Positions 7,874 through 15,482 of a stretch of 39,030 nt of DNA are shown here, one piece after another; position 1 is the first letter of the stretch; each line of letters starts with the position of its first letter. The translations under genes and the position numbers were made by a program. Source of the DNA: Lysobacterales bacterium (GTDB lineage Bacteria; Pseudomonadota; Gammaproteobacteria; Xanthomonadales; Marinicellaceae); contig JAGRJP010000022.1 of NCBI GenBank assembly GCA_020442665.1, forward strand, positions 19,392 to 58,421, read 5' to 3'. The notes beneath the pieces were generated by a model. It did no database searches. It saw only the letters and a program-made list of their open reading frames with translations, and was not told the DNA's origin.

Positions 7874-8776
7874 ATGTTGACGTTTCAAGAGATTATCTTA
7901 AAACTACAAAATTTCTGGGCAAAAAATGGTTGTGTAATTGTACAACCTTTGGATTTGGAAGTCGGTGCCGGCACCTTTCATCCTGCGACTTTTTTACGTT
8001 CTATTGGTCCTGAGCCATGGAATAGTGCTTATGTTCAGCCTTGCAGACGTCCAACAGACGGGCGTTATGGTGAGAATCCAAACAGACTTCAGCATTATTA
8101 TCAGTTCCAAGTGGTGTTAAAACCCTCTCCGGATAATATTCAGGAATTGTATTTGGAATCATTGAAAGAACTCGGAATCGACACCTTACTGCATGACATA
8201 CGCTTTCTGGAAGACAACTGGGAATCCCCAACTCTTGGTGCCTGGGGATTAGGCTGGGAAGTCTGGCTGAATGGCATGGAAGTTACGCAATTCACCTATT
8301 TTCAACAAGTTGGCGGTTTGGAATGCAAGCCGGTTATGGGTGAAATTACTTATGGTTTGGAAAGACTGGCAATGTATTTGCAGGAAAAGGAAAGCATCTA
8401 TGATTTAATCTGGGCAGAAACTCCGAATGGAACCGTTACTTACGGAGATGTATTCCACCAAAATGAATTTGAGCAATCGACTTATAATTTTGAACAGGCA
8501 AATGTGGAAATGTGTTTGCAAGACTTTGGTAATTGCGAGTCCGAATGCTTTAAAATGATTGATGCCAAATTGCCTTTGGTTGCTTATGAAAAAGTTCTTA
8601 AAGCCTCTCACATTTTCAACTTACTGGATGCCAGAAAAGCGATTAGCGTGACCGAAAGACAACAATACATCTTACGTGTTCGTACCATGTCCAAAGCCGT
8701 TGCTGAAATGTATTATCTCATTCGTGAAGAACTTGGATTTCCCGGATGTAAAGATTCACAAAAGGAGGAAAAATAA
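7874..8776 (+). CDS. glyQ: Glycyl-tRNA synthetase alpha subunit
   Basis: This is the class II catalytic alpha subunit of the bacterial alpha2beta2 glycyl-tRNA synthetase, which activates glycine with ATP. The family sequence is nearly unbroken: [81 protein letters not shown] and [17 protein letters not shown]. The frame also has an ATG at 7802. The 24 extra residues it would add have no counterpart in E. coli GlyQ and that ATG lies in a hairpin, so 7874 (MLTFQEII; 300 residues versus 303 in E. coli) is the better start. The stop TAA abuts the glyS ATG. Confidence 0.95.
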   Translation: MLTFQEIILKLQNFWAKNGCVIVQPLDLEVGAGTFHPATFLRSIGPEPWNSAYVQPCRRPTDGRYGENPNRLQHYYQFQVVLKPSPDNIQELYLESLKELGIDTLLHDIRFLEDNWESPTLGAWGLGWEVWLNGMEVTQFTYFQQVGGLECKPVMGEITYGLERLAMYLQEKESIYDLIWAETPNGTVTYGDVFHQNEFEQSTYNFEQANVEMCLQDFGNCESECFKMIDAKLPLVAYEKVLKASHIFNLLDARKAISVTERQQYILRVRTMSKAVAEMYYLIREELGFPGCKDSQKEEK

Positions 8777-10849
8777 ATGACTCAGATTTTATTTGAACTA
8801 GGAACTGAAGAACTTCCTCCAAAATCACTCAATTCATTAGCTGAAAGTTTATACAACGGTGTCATTGAAGAACTTCAAAAAGCGGAAATTGGCTTCAATT
8901 TATCCAAAAGCCGTTGGTTCGCTTCGCCTCGAAGACTCGCTTTTATTCTGGATGATATTGACGAAATGCAGGCAGATAAAGTTATTCAGCGAAAAGGACC
9001 GGCTGTAATTGCGGCATTTGATGAAAACGGCAACCCAAAACCGGCAGCAATCGGGTTTGCTAAATCTGTTGGTGTGGAAGTCTCCGATTTGCAAACATTA
9101 AAGACAGATAAAGGTGAATGGCTGGTTTATGACATTAAAGAAAAAGGTAAAAACATAACGGAGTTATTACCTGATTTTATTAAAAACAGCATTGGCAAAA
9201 TGCCAATTCCTAAACCAATGCGTTGGGGAAATAACGAATTTGCATTCATCAGACCGGTTCACTGGATGGTTTTGTTGAAAAACAGCGAAGTGATTCCATT
9301 TGAAATGTTCTCGATTACGGCATCCAATCAAACCCGTGGTCATCGTTTTCACTTTCCTGATTTTATCACCATCGATTCTTCAGATTCTTACGTTTCTCAA
9401 CTGGAAAGTGTCAGAGTTTATGTTGATCAGGAAAGCCGAAAGGAAAGCATTCGTCAACAAGTTGAAAAAGTAGCAACATCCCTCAACGGTGTTGCAAAAA
9501 TTGATGTGGATTTGCTACAAGAAGTTGCTTCCATTGTTGAATATCCTGTTGCGGTTGCCGGTAGTTTTGAAGAGTCCTTTCTGCAAGTACCACCTGAAGC
9601 TCTGATTTCGTCGATGCAAAAGCATCAAAAATATTTCCCGGTGTTTGATAATAACAATCAATTAATGCCCAATTTCATAGCTTTGGCAAATATTGAGTCT
9701 AAAGATGTGTCACAAGTGATTAAAGGATTTGAAAAAGTGATTCGTCCTCGTTTGGCGGATGCCGGATTTTTCTGGGAACAAGACCGTAAACAGCCACTCC
9801 AAAATCGTTTTGAAATGTTGAAGAAAATGACGTTTGAAGCACAATTGGGTTCTCTGGCTGATAAATGTGACCGAGTTGCATCAATACTCAAATATTTATC
9901 TGAAAAACTTGAATTAAATCAAGAAGATGCTGTAAGGGTTTCAACTCTTTTAAAATGTGATTTACTCACTGACATGGTTGGCGAATTCCCTGATTTACAA
10001 GGTATCATGGGAGCTTATTATGCGCAAAGTCAAGGTGAAAAAGAGGATGTCTGCACCGCTATCCGTCAACAATATAAGCCGGCATTTTCAAACGATTCCA
10101 TTCCAACAACTGCACTCGCTCAGGCAACAGCAATTGCTGATAAAATGGATACACTTTGTGGCATTTTTGCAGTTGGTAAGAAGCCTTCAGGAAATAAAGA
10201 TCCGTTTGCATTACGTCGTGCCACTTTGGGAATTATCAAAATCATCCAACAAGGTGAACTCAATTTAAATATTTTTGACTTAATTGAGTTTTGTGTTCGG
10301 CAAGTTCCGGTACAAAATCTGAATGTTGACTCTATCAAAGCAGAAGTTGAAGATTTCGTTTTACAAAGATTAAAAAATAATTATCTAGAACAAGGATTTA
10401 GTCACGATGTAGTTGATGCTGTTTTGTCATTAAAACCGGCAAACTTAGCAGATATCAGCAAACGAATCGCTGCATGTGCTCAATTTAAAGAAGACTCTTC
10501 CTCTCAAGCACTGGCTGAGGCCAATAAGCGTATCAGCAATATTCTGAAAAAATCTGACGAATCCATTCCGGACAAAGTGACAATCCGATTGCTTAATGAA
10601 CAAGAAGAGAAAAATCTATTTGGAGCTATAGAATCAATTAAACGGCGCTATTATCAGCAAGTTGAATCACAAAATTATGATGATGCTTTTAACTTTCTCA
10701 CATCGCTGGCTGAACCGGTTGATAAGTTCTTTGAAAATGTCATGGTTAACAGCGATGATACTGAAATTCGTTTAAATCGTTTAGCTGTATTATCCGAACT
10801 CAATCAGATGTTTTTAGCAATAGCTGATATTTCAAAGCTAGAGATTTAG
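8777..10849 (+). CDS. glyS: Glycyl-tRNA synthetase beta subunit
   Basis: The 690-residue protein matches the E. coli GlyS length (689). It has the N-terminal signature LFELGTEELPPKSL, RRLAFILDDI, KPMRWG followed by 'FIRPVHWMVLL', the 'ALISSMQKHQKYFPV' segment, an HD-like domain in the middle (around residues 365-480, 'LLTDMVGEFPDLQGIMGAYYA') and a C-terminal anticodon-binding helical domain. The beta subunit recognises tRNA-Gly. It follows glyQ directly, with a strong AAAGGAGG Shine-Dalgarno at 8761-8768 inside the glyQ 3' end, ensuring coupled synthesis of the two subunits. Confidence 0.96.
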   Translation: MTQILFELGTEELPPKSLNSLAESLYNGVIEELQKAEIGFNLSKSRWFASPRRLAFILDDIDEMQADKVIQRKGPAVIAAFDENGNPKPAAIGFAKSVGVEVSDLQTLKTDKGEWLVYDIKEKGKNITELLPDFIKNSIGKMPIPKPMRWGNNEFAFIRPVHWMVLLKNSEVIPFEMFSITASNQTRGHRFHFPDFITIDSSDSYVSQLESVRVYVDQESRKESIRQQVEKVATSLNGVAKIDVDLLQEVASIVEYPVAVAGSFEESFLQVPPEALISSMQKHQKYFPVFDNNNQLMPNFIALANIESKDVSQVIKGFEKVIRPRLADAGFFWEQDRKQPLQNRFEMLKKMTFEAQLGSLADKCDRVASILKYLSEKLELNQEDAVRVSTLLKCDLLTDMVGEFPDLQGIMGAYYAQSQGEKEDVCTAIRQQYKPAFSNDSIPTTALAQATAIADKMDTLCGIFAVGKKPSGNKDPFALRRATLGIIKIIQQGELNLNIFDLIEFCVRQVPVQNLNVDSIKAEVEDFVLQRLKNNYLEQGFSHDVVDAVLSLKPANLADISKRIAACAQFKEDSSSQALAEANKRISNILKKSDESIPDKVTIRLLNEQEEKNLFGAIESIKRRYYQQVESQNYDDAFNFLTSLAEPVDKFFENVMVNSDDTEIRLNRLAVLSELNQMFLAIADISKLEI

Positions 10850-10862
10850 TAGTACAAATATC

Positions 10863-11333
10863 TTAATTCTTTATTGCAAAATAGAGATTTAAGGAATTTG
10901 CAATAAACAGCCAGAATATATAAGGAAGTAAAAATATTCCGGCTGTTATTGCATGTTTTGAAAATACTATTAGCTTATAAATCAATAAGATAGTTAATAA
11001 TATTAAAACTATTTCTGCAATCCAAACCCAATGATAATAAAAAAACAAAGGATTCCAAAGCACATTCAGTACCCATTGAAAAACATATAAACTAATCAAT
11101 ACGTTTTTATTTGATATAGTATTCCAAACTTTTGCCATGTAAAAGGCATAACAAACCATAATCAAACTCCATGCAGCACCAAACATCCAACCCGGTGGTG
11201 TCCATGGAGCTTTGAGAGCATTTTGATACCAATCTGAATTGACTCCGGCATCAGTAAAAAGAGCACCTAAATAAAGTGCTAAAAAATTGAAAAACAAAAA
11301 TACAAAAGTGCTCCAAAAGGTTTTATGGTTCAT
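10863..11333 (-). CDS. tspO: TspO/MBR family tryptophan-rich membrane protein
   Basis: The 156-residue protein has five transmembrane helices (about residues 6-27, 48-71, 78-102, 106-125, 130-155) and the TspO signature 'KAPWTPPGWMFGAAWSLIM' plus Trp-rich 'QWVLNVLWNPLFF'. TspO proteins bind porphyrins and, in Rhodobacter, modulate pigment gene expression in response to oxygen and light; some degrade porphyrins photochemically. The gene begins one base after the stop of the MerR-type regulator, with a strong AAAGGAG Shine-Dalgarno inside the regulator's 3' end, so the two form an operon. With a photolyase nearby, a light or photo-oxidative stress role is a reasonable inference. Confidence 0.92.
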   Translation of the reverse strand: MNHKTFWSTFVFLFFNFLALYLGALFTDAGVNSDWYQNALKAPWTPPGWMFGAAWSLIMVCYAFYMAKVWNTISNKNVLISLYVFQWVLNVLWNPLFFYYHWVWIAEIVLILLTILLIYKLIVFSKHAITAGIFLLPYIFWLFIANSLNLYFAIKN

Positions 11334-11334
11334 T

Positions 11335-12168
11335 TTAATCTCCTTTAATAATTGAAAAAACTTCTAACGGATCGGCTACTACAGTCAATAAATTAGAAAA
11401 ATCAAACATTTCTTGATTGAGTTTCAATTGAGCACCAACTAGAAAAATTTGAGCAAGATCATTGTCTTTTAGTTCTTTTTTGAGCTGATTTGAATCCAGC
11501 ACTTTGTTGTCAATATAGACGAAATGATCAATAGGGTTGTATCGCATATATTCAAATATTTGATTAAAAGTACAATTTTTAAAAATTTCTACTTCATGAT
11601 TGATTTCTTTCAAAAGGAGTGACAACAATAAAGCGTTTCCATCTAATTGCATTGAGTTCAGGAAGATGACAGTCTTAAACTCTGAAGAGTGAGATTGCTG
11701 ATAAGAATAATTCGACCGTTTCAAATTATCGAGAATTATATTTTGCATGAAATCAGAACGAAATCCTGTGTCTTTTCGGGTAATTAACTCATCAAGAATA
11801 ACTTTAAAAAACTGGAATGCACTCACCGAAAAAGGGTATTCCTTGCTAATTTCGCGGTATATTTTTTCAATGCGGTTTTTATTAAACGACTCAGAAGCCA
11901 GAAAGACTCTGTCAATTTGCTGTTGCCAGTTTTCACTCAATTCAGAAGTTTCAACACCAGAATCTAACAGGGGCTTTACCTTGCTAACGCTGACTCCCTG
12001 CTCTATTAAATTAAGAATTTTGATGACTTTATCAACATCAGCTTGTGTATAAAATCGATGCCCTTTTGGGGTTCTTTGAGGTTTTAATAAGCCATATCGC
12101 CTTTCCCAAGCTCTGAGTGTCACACTATTGACGCCTGTTTTTTCAGATAATTCTGTAATACTAATCAT
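11335..12168 (-). CDS. MerR-family transcriptional regulator, LitR/CarH-like without B12 ligands
   Basis: The 277-residue protein has an N-terminal MerR winged-helix domain (residues 1-70: 'ELSEKTGVNSVTLRAWERRYGLLKPQRTPKGHRFYT'), like CarA/CarH/LitR. A helical middle and a C-terminal alpha/beta domain (about 165-277) resemble the four-helix bundle plus Rossmann cobalamin domain of that group. The B12 signatures (ExH, DxHxxG) are not visible: where the lower-ligand His would be the sequence reads 'NSMQLDGNALLLSLLLKE'. This fits a class II LitR-type regulator, which responds to light without bound B12. It is divergent from the TudS-DUF1722/photolyase operon across a TGTACA array and co-operonic with tspO. 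Confidence 0.82.
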   Translation of the reverse strand: MISITELSEKTGVNSVTLRAWERRYGLLKPQRTPKGHRFYTQADVDKVIKILNLIEQGVSVSKVKPLLDSGVETSELSENWQQQIDRVFLASESFNKNRIEKIYREISKEYPFSVSAFQFFKVILDELITRKDTGFRSDFMQNIILDNLKRSNYSYQQSHSSEFKTVIFLNSMQLDGNALLLSLLLKEINHEVEIFKNCTFNQIFEYMRYNPIDHFVYIDNKVLDSNQLKKELKDNDLAQIFLVGAQLKLNQEMFDFSNLLTVVADPLEVFSIIKGD

Positions 12169-12179
12169 ATCAATCTGAT

Positions 12180-12242
12180 TTTATACTGTACATTTTGTAC
12201 AATTGTACAATATAATACCTGTACATCAAATATTTTTGTATA
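12180..12242. promoter_or_regulatory. Divergent promoter with phased TGTACA operator array
   Basis: Five TGTA(C/T)A hexamers lie at 12187-12192, 12196-12201, 12204-12209, 12220-12225 and 12237-12242. Four of them are spaced 17, 16 and 17 bp start to start. The middle two form the perfect 16-bp palindrome TTGTACAATTGTACAA (12195-12210). A plus-strand -10 TATAAT lies at 12211-12216 between sites, and a minus-strand -10-like TATAAA at 12180-12185. From memory, class II LitR (PplR) of Pseudomonas putida binds paired TGTACA-like half sites. Control of both operons by the adjacent MerR protein is therefore likely, probably by repression since sites flank the -10. Confidence 0.7.
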
Positions 12243-12248
12243 ACTAAA

Positions 12249-13202
12249 ATGTCAAATAATAAAATAAAAGTAGGAATTAGTTCTTGTTTACTTGGCGACG
12301 AAGTCAGGTTCAATGGCGGTCATACACAATCAAAATACTGCACCAATGTGCTAAGTCGGTATTTTGAATTTATTAAATACTGTCCTGAAGTTTCTGCCGG
12401 TTTCTCAACTCCCAGACCAACAATGAGACTGTATGGTAATCCAACAGCTTCGAAATTAGTGATTAAAGGACATGAAAATCAGGACTTATCAGATAAATTA
12501 ATAGAACCATCAAAAAAACATCTGGAGAAAACTAATGACCTGTGTGGTTATATCCTGATGAAAAAATCTCCCAGTTGCGGAATGTTCAGAGTCAAAGTCT
12601 ATCAGCAAAATGGACATGCTCATCAAACAATGCGTAACGGCTTATTTGCAGAGTTATTGATGCAAACTTACCCTGCTTTGCCTGTTGAAGAAGAAGGCAG
12701 GCTCAATGACAAAGCGTTACGAGAGAATTTTATAATGCGTGTCTATGCCTACTCGAACTTTATGAAATACGTCCAAAACTCTGAAAAATATGGCGATATC
12801 ATTAAATTTCACAGCAGATACAAATACATGCTGATGGCTCATAGTCAACAGGAATATCGATATCTAGGTAAATTATTAGCCAATAGCCATAACCAGAATT
12901 ATGAAGAAATTAAAACAGAATATCTCAGCCGATTTATGCGAGCCATTCAAACTTCACCCAAACGACGTAATCATATCAATGTACTGCAACATTTATTTGG
13001 TTATTTGAAGAAACACATTAACTCCGATGTCAAAATCGATATTCTCAATGTGATTGAGCAATACAGAAAACATGAAGTCAATTTAATAACACCATTGACG
13101 CTATTGAAGCATTATTTCAAACAGTTTGGTTCCGATTATTTGAATTCACAATATTATTTGCAGCCCTATCCTTCTGAACTCGGTTTGCAAAACGAGATAT
13201 AG
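12249..13202 (+). CDS. DUF523 (TudS-like, Fe-S) and DUF1722 (YbgA) fusion protein
   Basis: The 317-residue protein has two domains. Residues 1-150 are DUF523 ('KVGISSCLLGDEVRFNGGH', 'YCPEVSAGFSTPRP', 'LMKKSPSCG'). Cys13, Cys45 and Cys110 match the three-Cys [4Fe-4S] site known from TudS thiouracil desulfurases of this family. Residues of about 190-310 are DUF1722 ('YKYMLMAHSQQEYRYLGKLLA', 'INVLQHLFGYLKKHI'), the domain of E. coli YbgA, whose gene also precedes phr. It is the first gene of the operon divergent from the MerR regulator, 3 bases ahead of the photolyase. A thio-nucleobase or Fe-S-dependent redox function is likely from the family; its link to light repair is inferred from context. 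Confidence 0.88.
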   Translation: MSNNKIKVGISSCLLGDEVRFNGGHTQSKYCTNVLSRYFEFIKYCPEVSAGFSTPRPTMRLYGNPTASKLVIKGHENQDLSDKLIEPSKKHLEKTNDLCGYILMKKSPSCGMFRVKVYQQNGHAHQTMRNGLFAELLMQTYPALPVEEEGRLNDKALRENFIMRVYAYSNFMKYVQNSEKYGDIIKFHSRYKYMLMAHSQQEYRYLGKLLANSHNQNYEEIKTEYLSRFMRAIQTSPKRRNHINVLQHLFGYLKKHINSDVKIDILNVIEQYRKHEVNLITPLTLLKHYFKQFGSDYLNSQYYLQPYPSELGLQNEI

Positions 13203-13205
13203 TTC

Positions 13206-14597
13206 ATGAACTTGGTTTGGTTACGCCGTGATTTACGCATTCAGGATCACCCTGCTCTTGCAAAAGCATTAGAGGATAATACCTGCAAAGCACAAATCCT
13301 GTATATTGCTACTGAAAAGCAATGGAAAAAGCACAATGAATCAGATATAAGCATTGAATTTCGCAAACGTAGAGTCAATCAATTAGCTATTGAATCAGGT
13401 TCAATCGGAATAAAATTTGAGAAAACTTCATGCGAGACCTTTAAAAACATACCAGAATTACTTTTAAATTACTGCATGAAAAATAAATTTCGCAACGTTT
13501 ATTTTCTTAAAGAAACGCCATTTGATGAAACTCAACGAGATGAAGATGTAATTTCTACACTTACACAGCATTCCATTGAAGTCCATGCGTTAGATTATGA
13601 TTTAATTGTTAGCCAACCGGTATTATCACAGAATTATCAACCCTATAAAGTCTTCACACCCTATTACAAAAAGTGGCTGACAATGATTGAGAATCCAAAA
13701 CAATGGCTCAAATACAAAATCCGTAAAAGCCTTAAACCCATCACAAATGCAATTCCTTTTGAAACTGATGTAAAATTTGACTCAAAATTATCAAATTGGC
13801 AAATCTCATCTTATGAGATTCACCAAAAGCTAGAAAATTTCTGTAATAACAAAATTGAAAACTATCAACAAGACCGTGATTATCCGGCTCTGAATAGTAC
13901 ATCTATGCTTTCGCCTTATCTGAGTTTTGGAATGTTGGGACCACGACAATGTTTGAATATAATAAAAAAAACATACGATAAAAAAAATAAAGACTGGAAA
14001 CAGGATTTCTGGCTCAGAGAATTATCATGGAGAGATTTTTACAGGCAAATAATGATTCATTTTCCGCATGTTAGTAAAAATAAGAATTTTAATAGAACGA
14101 TAAATGTTCATTGGGATTATCGTCCGGATTTAATTGAGAAATGGCAAAATGGAGAAACCGGTTTTCCAATCATAGATGCGGCCATGAGGCAACTCAAAGA
14201 AACCGGATGGATGCATAACCGACTGAGAATGATTGTTGCTGTATTTTTCACCAAAATTCTATTTCAGGATTGGAGAGTTGGTGAAAAGTGGTTTATGGAA
14301 AACCTTGTTGATGGCGAATTTGCTGCAAACAACGGTGGTTGGCAATGGTCGGCTTCGACAGGGTGTGATGCCGTACCTTATTTCAGAATATTCAATCCTT
14401 ATTTGCAATCTCAGAAATTTGATTCTGAGGGAACATACATCAGAAGATACGTCCCGGAATTAATGAATTTATCGAATAAAGAAATCCATAATCCTACAAA
14501 ATCATCCAGAAAAATTTGTCATTACCCCGAAGAGATAGTCGATTACAAATCGGCTAAAAACCGAACGATTCATTTATTTAAACAATCAGCTACCTGA
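13206..14597 (+). CDS. phrB: Class I deoxyribodipyrimidine photo-lyase (cryptochrome/photolyase family)
   Basis: The 463-residue protein has the N-terminal antenna alpha/beta domain (MNLVWLRRDLRIQDHPAL) and the FAD-binding helical domain with 'LSPYLSFGMLGPRQCL', 'WRDFYRQIMIHFP', 'FPIIDAAMRQLKETGWMHNR', 'DGEFAANNGGWQWSASTG' and 'YFRIFNP'. The electron-transfer Trp residues (HWDYRP, DWRVGEKW, GGWQW) are all present, consistent with active light-driven repair of UV cyclobutane pyrimidine dimers. It follows the TudS-DUF1722 gene by 3 bases. Its 3' end overlaps the convergent EamA gene by 12 bp (14586-14597). Confidence 0.95.
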   Translation: MNLVWLRRDLRIQDHPALAKALEDNTCKAQILYIATEKQWKKHNESDISIEFRKRRVNQLAIESGSIGIKFEKTSCETFKNIPELLLNYCMKNKFRNVYFLKETPFDETQRDEDVISTLTQHSIEVHALDYDLIVSQPVLSQNYQPYKVFTPYYKKWLTMIENPKQWLKYKIRKSLKPITNAIPFETDVKFDSKLSNWQISSYEIHQKLENFCNNKIENYQQDRDYPALNSTSMLSPYLSFGMLGPRQCLNIIKKTYDKKNKDWKQDFWLRELSWRDFYRQIMIHFPHVSKNKNFNRTINVHWDYRPDLIEKWQNGETGFPIIDAAMRQLKETGWMHNRLRMIVAVFFTKILFQDWRVGEKWFMENLVDGEFAANNGGWQWSASTGCDAVPYFRIFNPYLQSQKFDSEGTYIRRYVPELMNLSNKEIHNPTKSSRKICHYPEEIVDYKSAKNRTIHLFKQSAT

Positions 14598-15464
14598 ACT
14601 CTTTTCTTTACTCAAAATAAAAATAGCAGCACCTAATAACAAAGCTGAACCTATCCAGAGTTTTGGTGGTAACATTTCGCTGAAAAAATACCACCCTGCA
14701 AGAATATTGAATGGCATTTTTACTAAATCAAAAGGCTGAATGAATGAAGCATCGGCACTACTGTATGCTTTCACCAATGCCCACTGGGCTAAAGCAATTA
14801 ACAAACCGGTTGCAGTTAAGTAATACCACGCTTCATTTCCCGGAACCTGGAAATTCGGCAAGGCTAAAAACAAATTGAAAGGAGCGATCAAAATTAATAA
14901 GTAAACAACAATAGATCCGGTACTTTCATTATGCGATAAATGACGAACCATCAACGAATAACCCGCCCAAAACAAAGCAGCAGCAACAGGAAGTAAACTG
15001 GCAACTCGAAAGCTCTCACCCCAAGGTTCAAGAATTATCAATGATCCAATTATGCCTACGAGAGTTGCAAACCATCGGGATAGGCTGACATGTTCACCAA
15101 GAAAAACTGATGAGCCAATTGTCACAAAAATCGGCGAAGTCATTAACAAGGCAATTGCCTGAGAAATTGGAATTCCTCTCGATAAACCCCAAATCCATAA
15201 TTGAATACCGATTACAGACAATAATACCCGAACAACATGCATTCCAATTCGATCTGTCTTTAATGATTTTTTTAGTCCGGTACTTAATATCCATGGAACC
15301 ATAAAAACGAAAGCAATGAAATATTGATAAAAACCTATAACGGTATTATGAAGATTAAAATGCTTTGTTAGATAAGTAATTCCCGCGTTATTCAGTGCGA
15401 AACACATTCCTGCAAACACCATCCAAAACGCACCAAGAAATGGCTTATGAGCATACTTGACCAT
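14586..15464 (-). CDS. EamA/DMT-family transporter
   Basis: The 292-residue integral membrane protein has ten predicted helices in two homologous halves, typical of drug/metabolite (EamA) exporters. The first half includes 'FAGMCFALNNAGITYLTKHF' and 'GLSRGIPISQAIALLMTSPI' with 'SLSRWFATLVGIIGSLIIL'; the second has 'SSADASFIQPFDLVKMPFNI' and 'IGSALLLGAAIFIL'. The substrate is not predictable. It lies 18 bases after the class V aminotransferase on the same strand, so cotranscription is likely. The 3' end overlaps the photolyase gene convergently. Confidence 0.88.
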   Translation of the reverse strand: MVKYAHKPFLGAFWMVFAGMCFALNNAGITYLTKHFNLHNTVIGFYQYFIAFVFMVPWILSTGLKKSLKTDRIGMHVVRVLLSVIGIQLWIWGLSRGIPISQAIALLMTSPIFVTIGSSVFLGEHVSLSRWFATLVGIIGSLIILEPWGESFRVASLLPVAAALFWAGYSLMVRHLSHNESTGSIVVYLLILIAPFNLFLALPNFQVPGNEAWYYLTATGLLIALAQWALVKAYSSADASFIQPFDLVKMPFNILAGWYFFSEMLPPKLWIGSALLLGAAIFILSKEKSSGS

Positions 15465-15482
15465 ATTTTTTACTCTTAGAAA

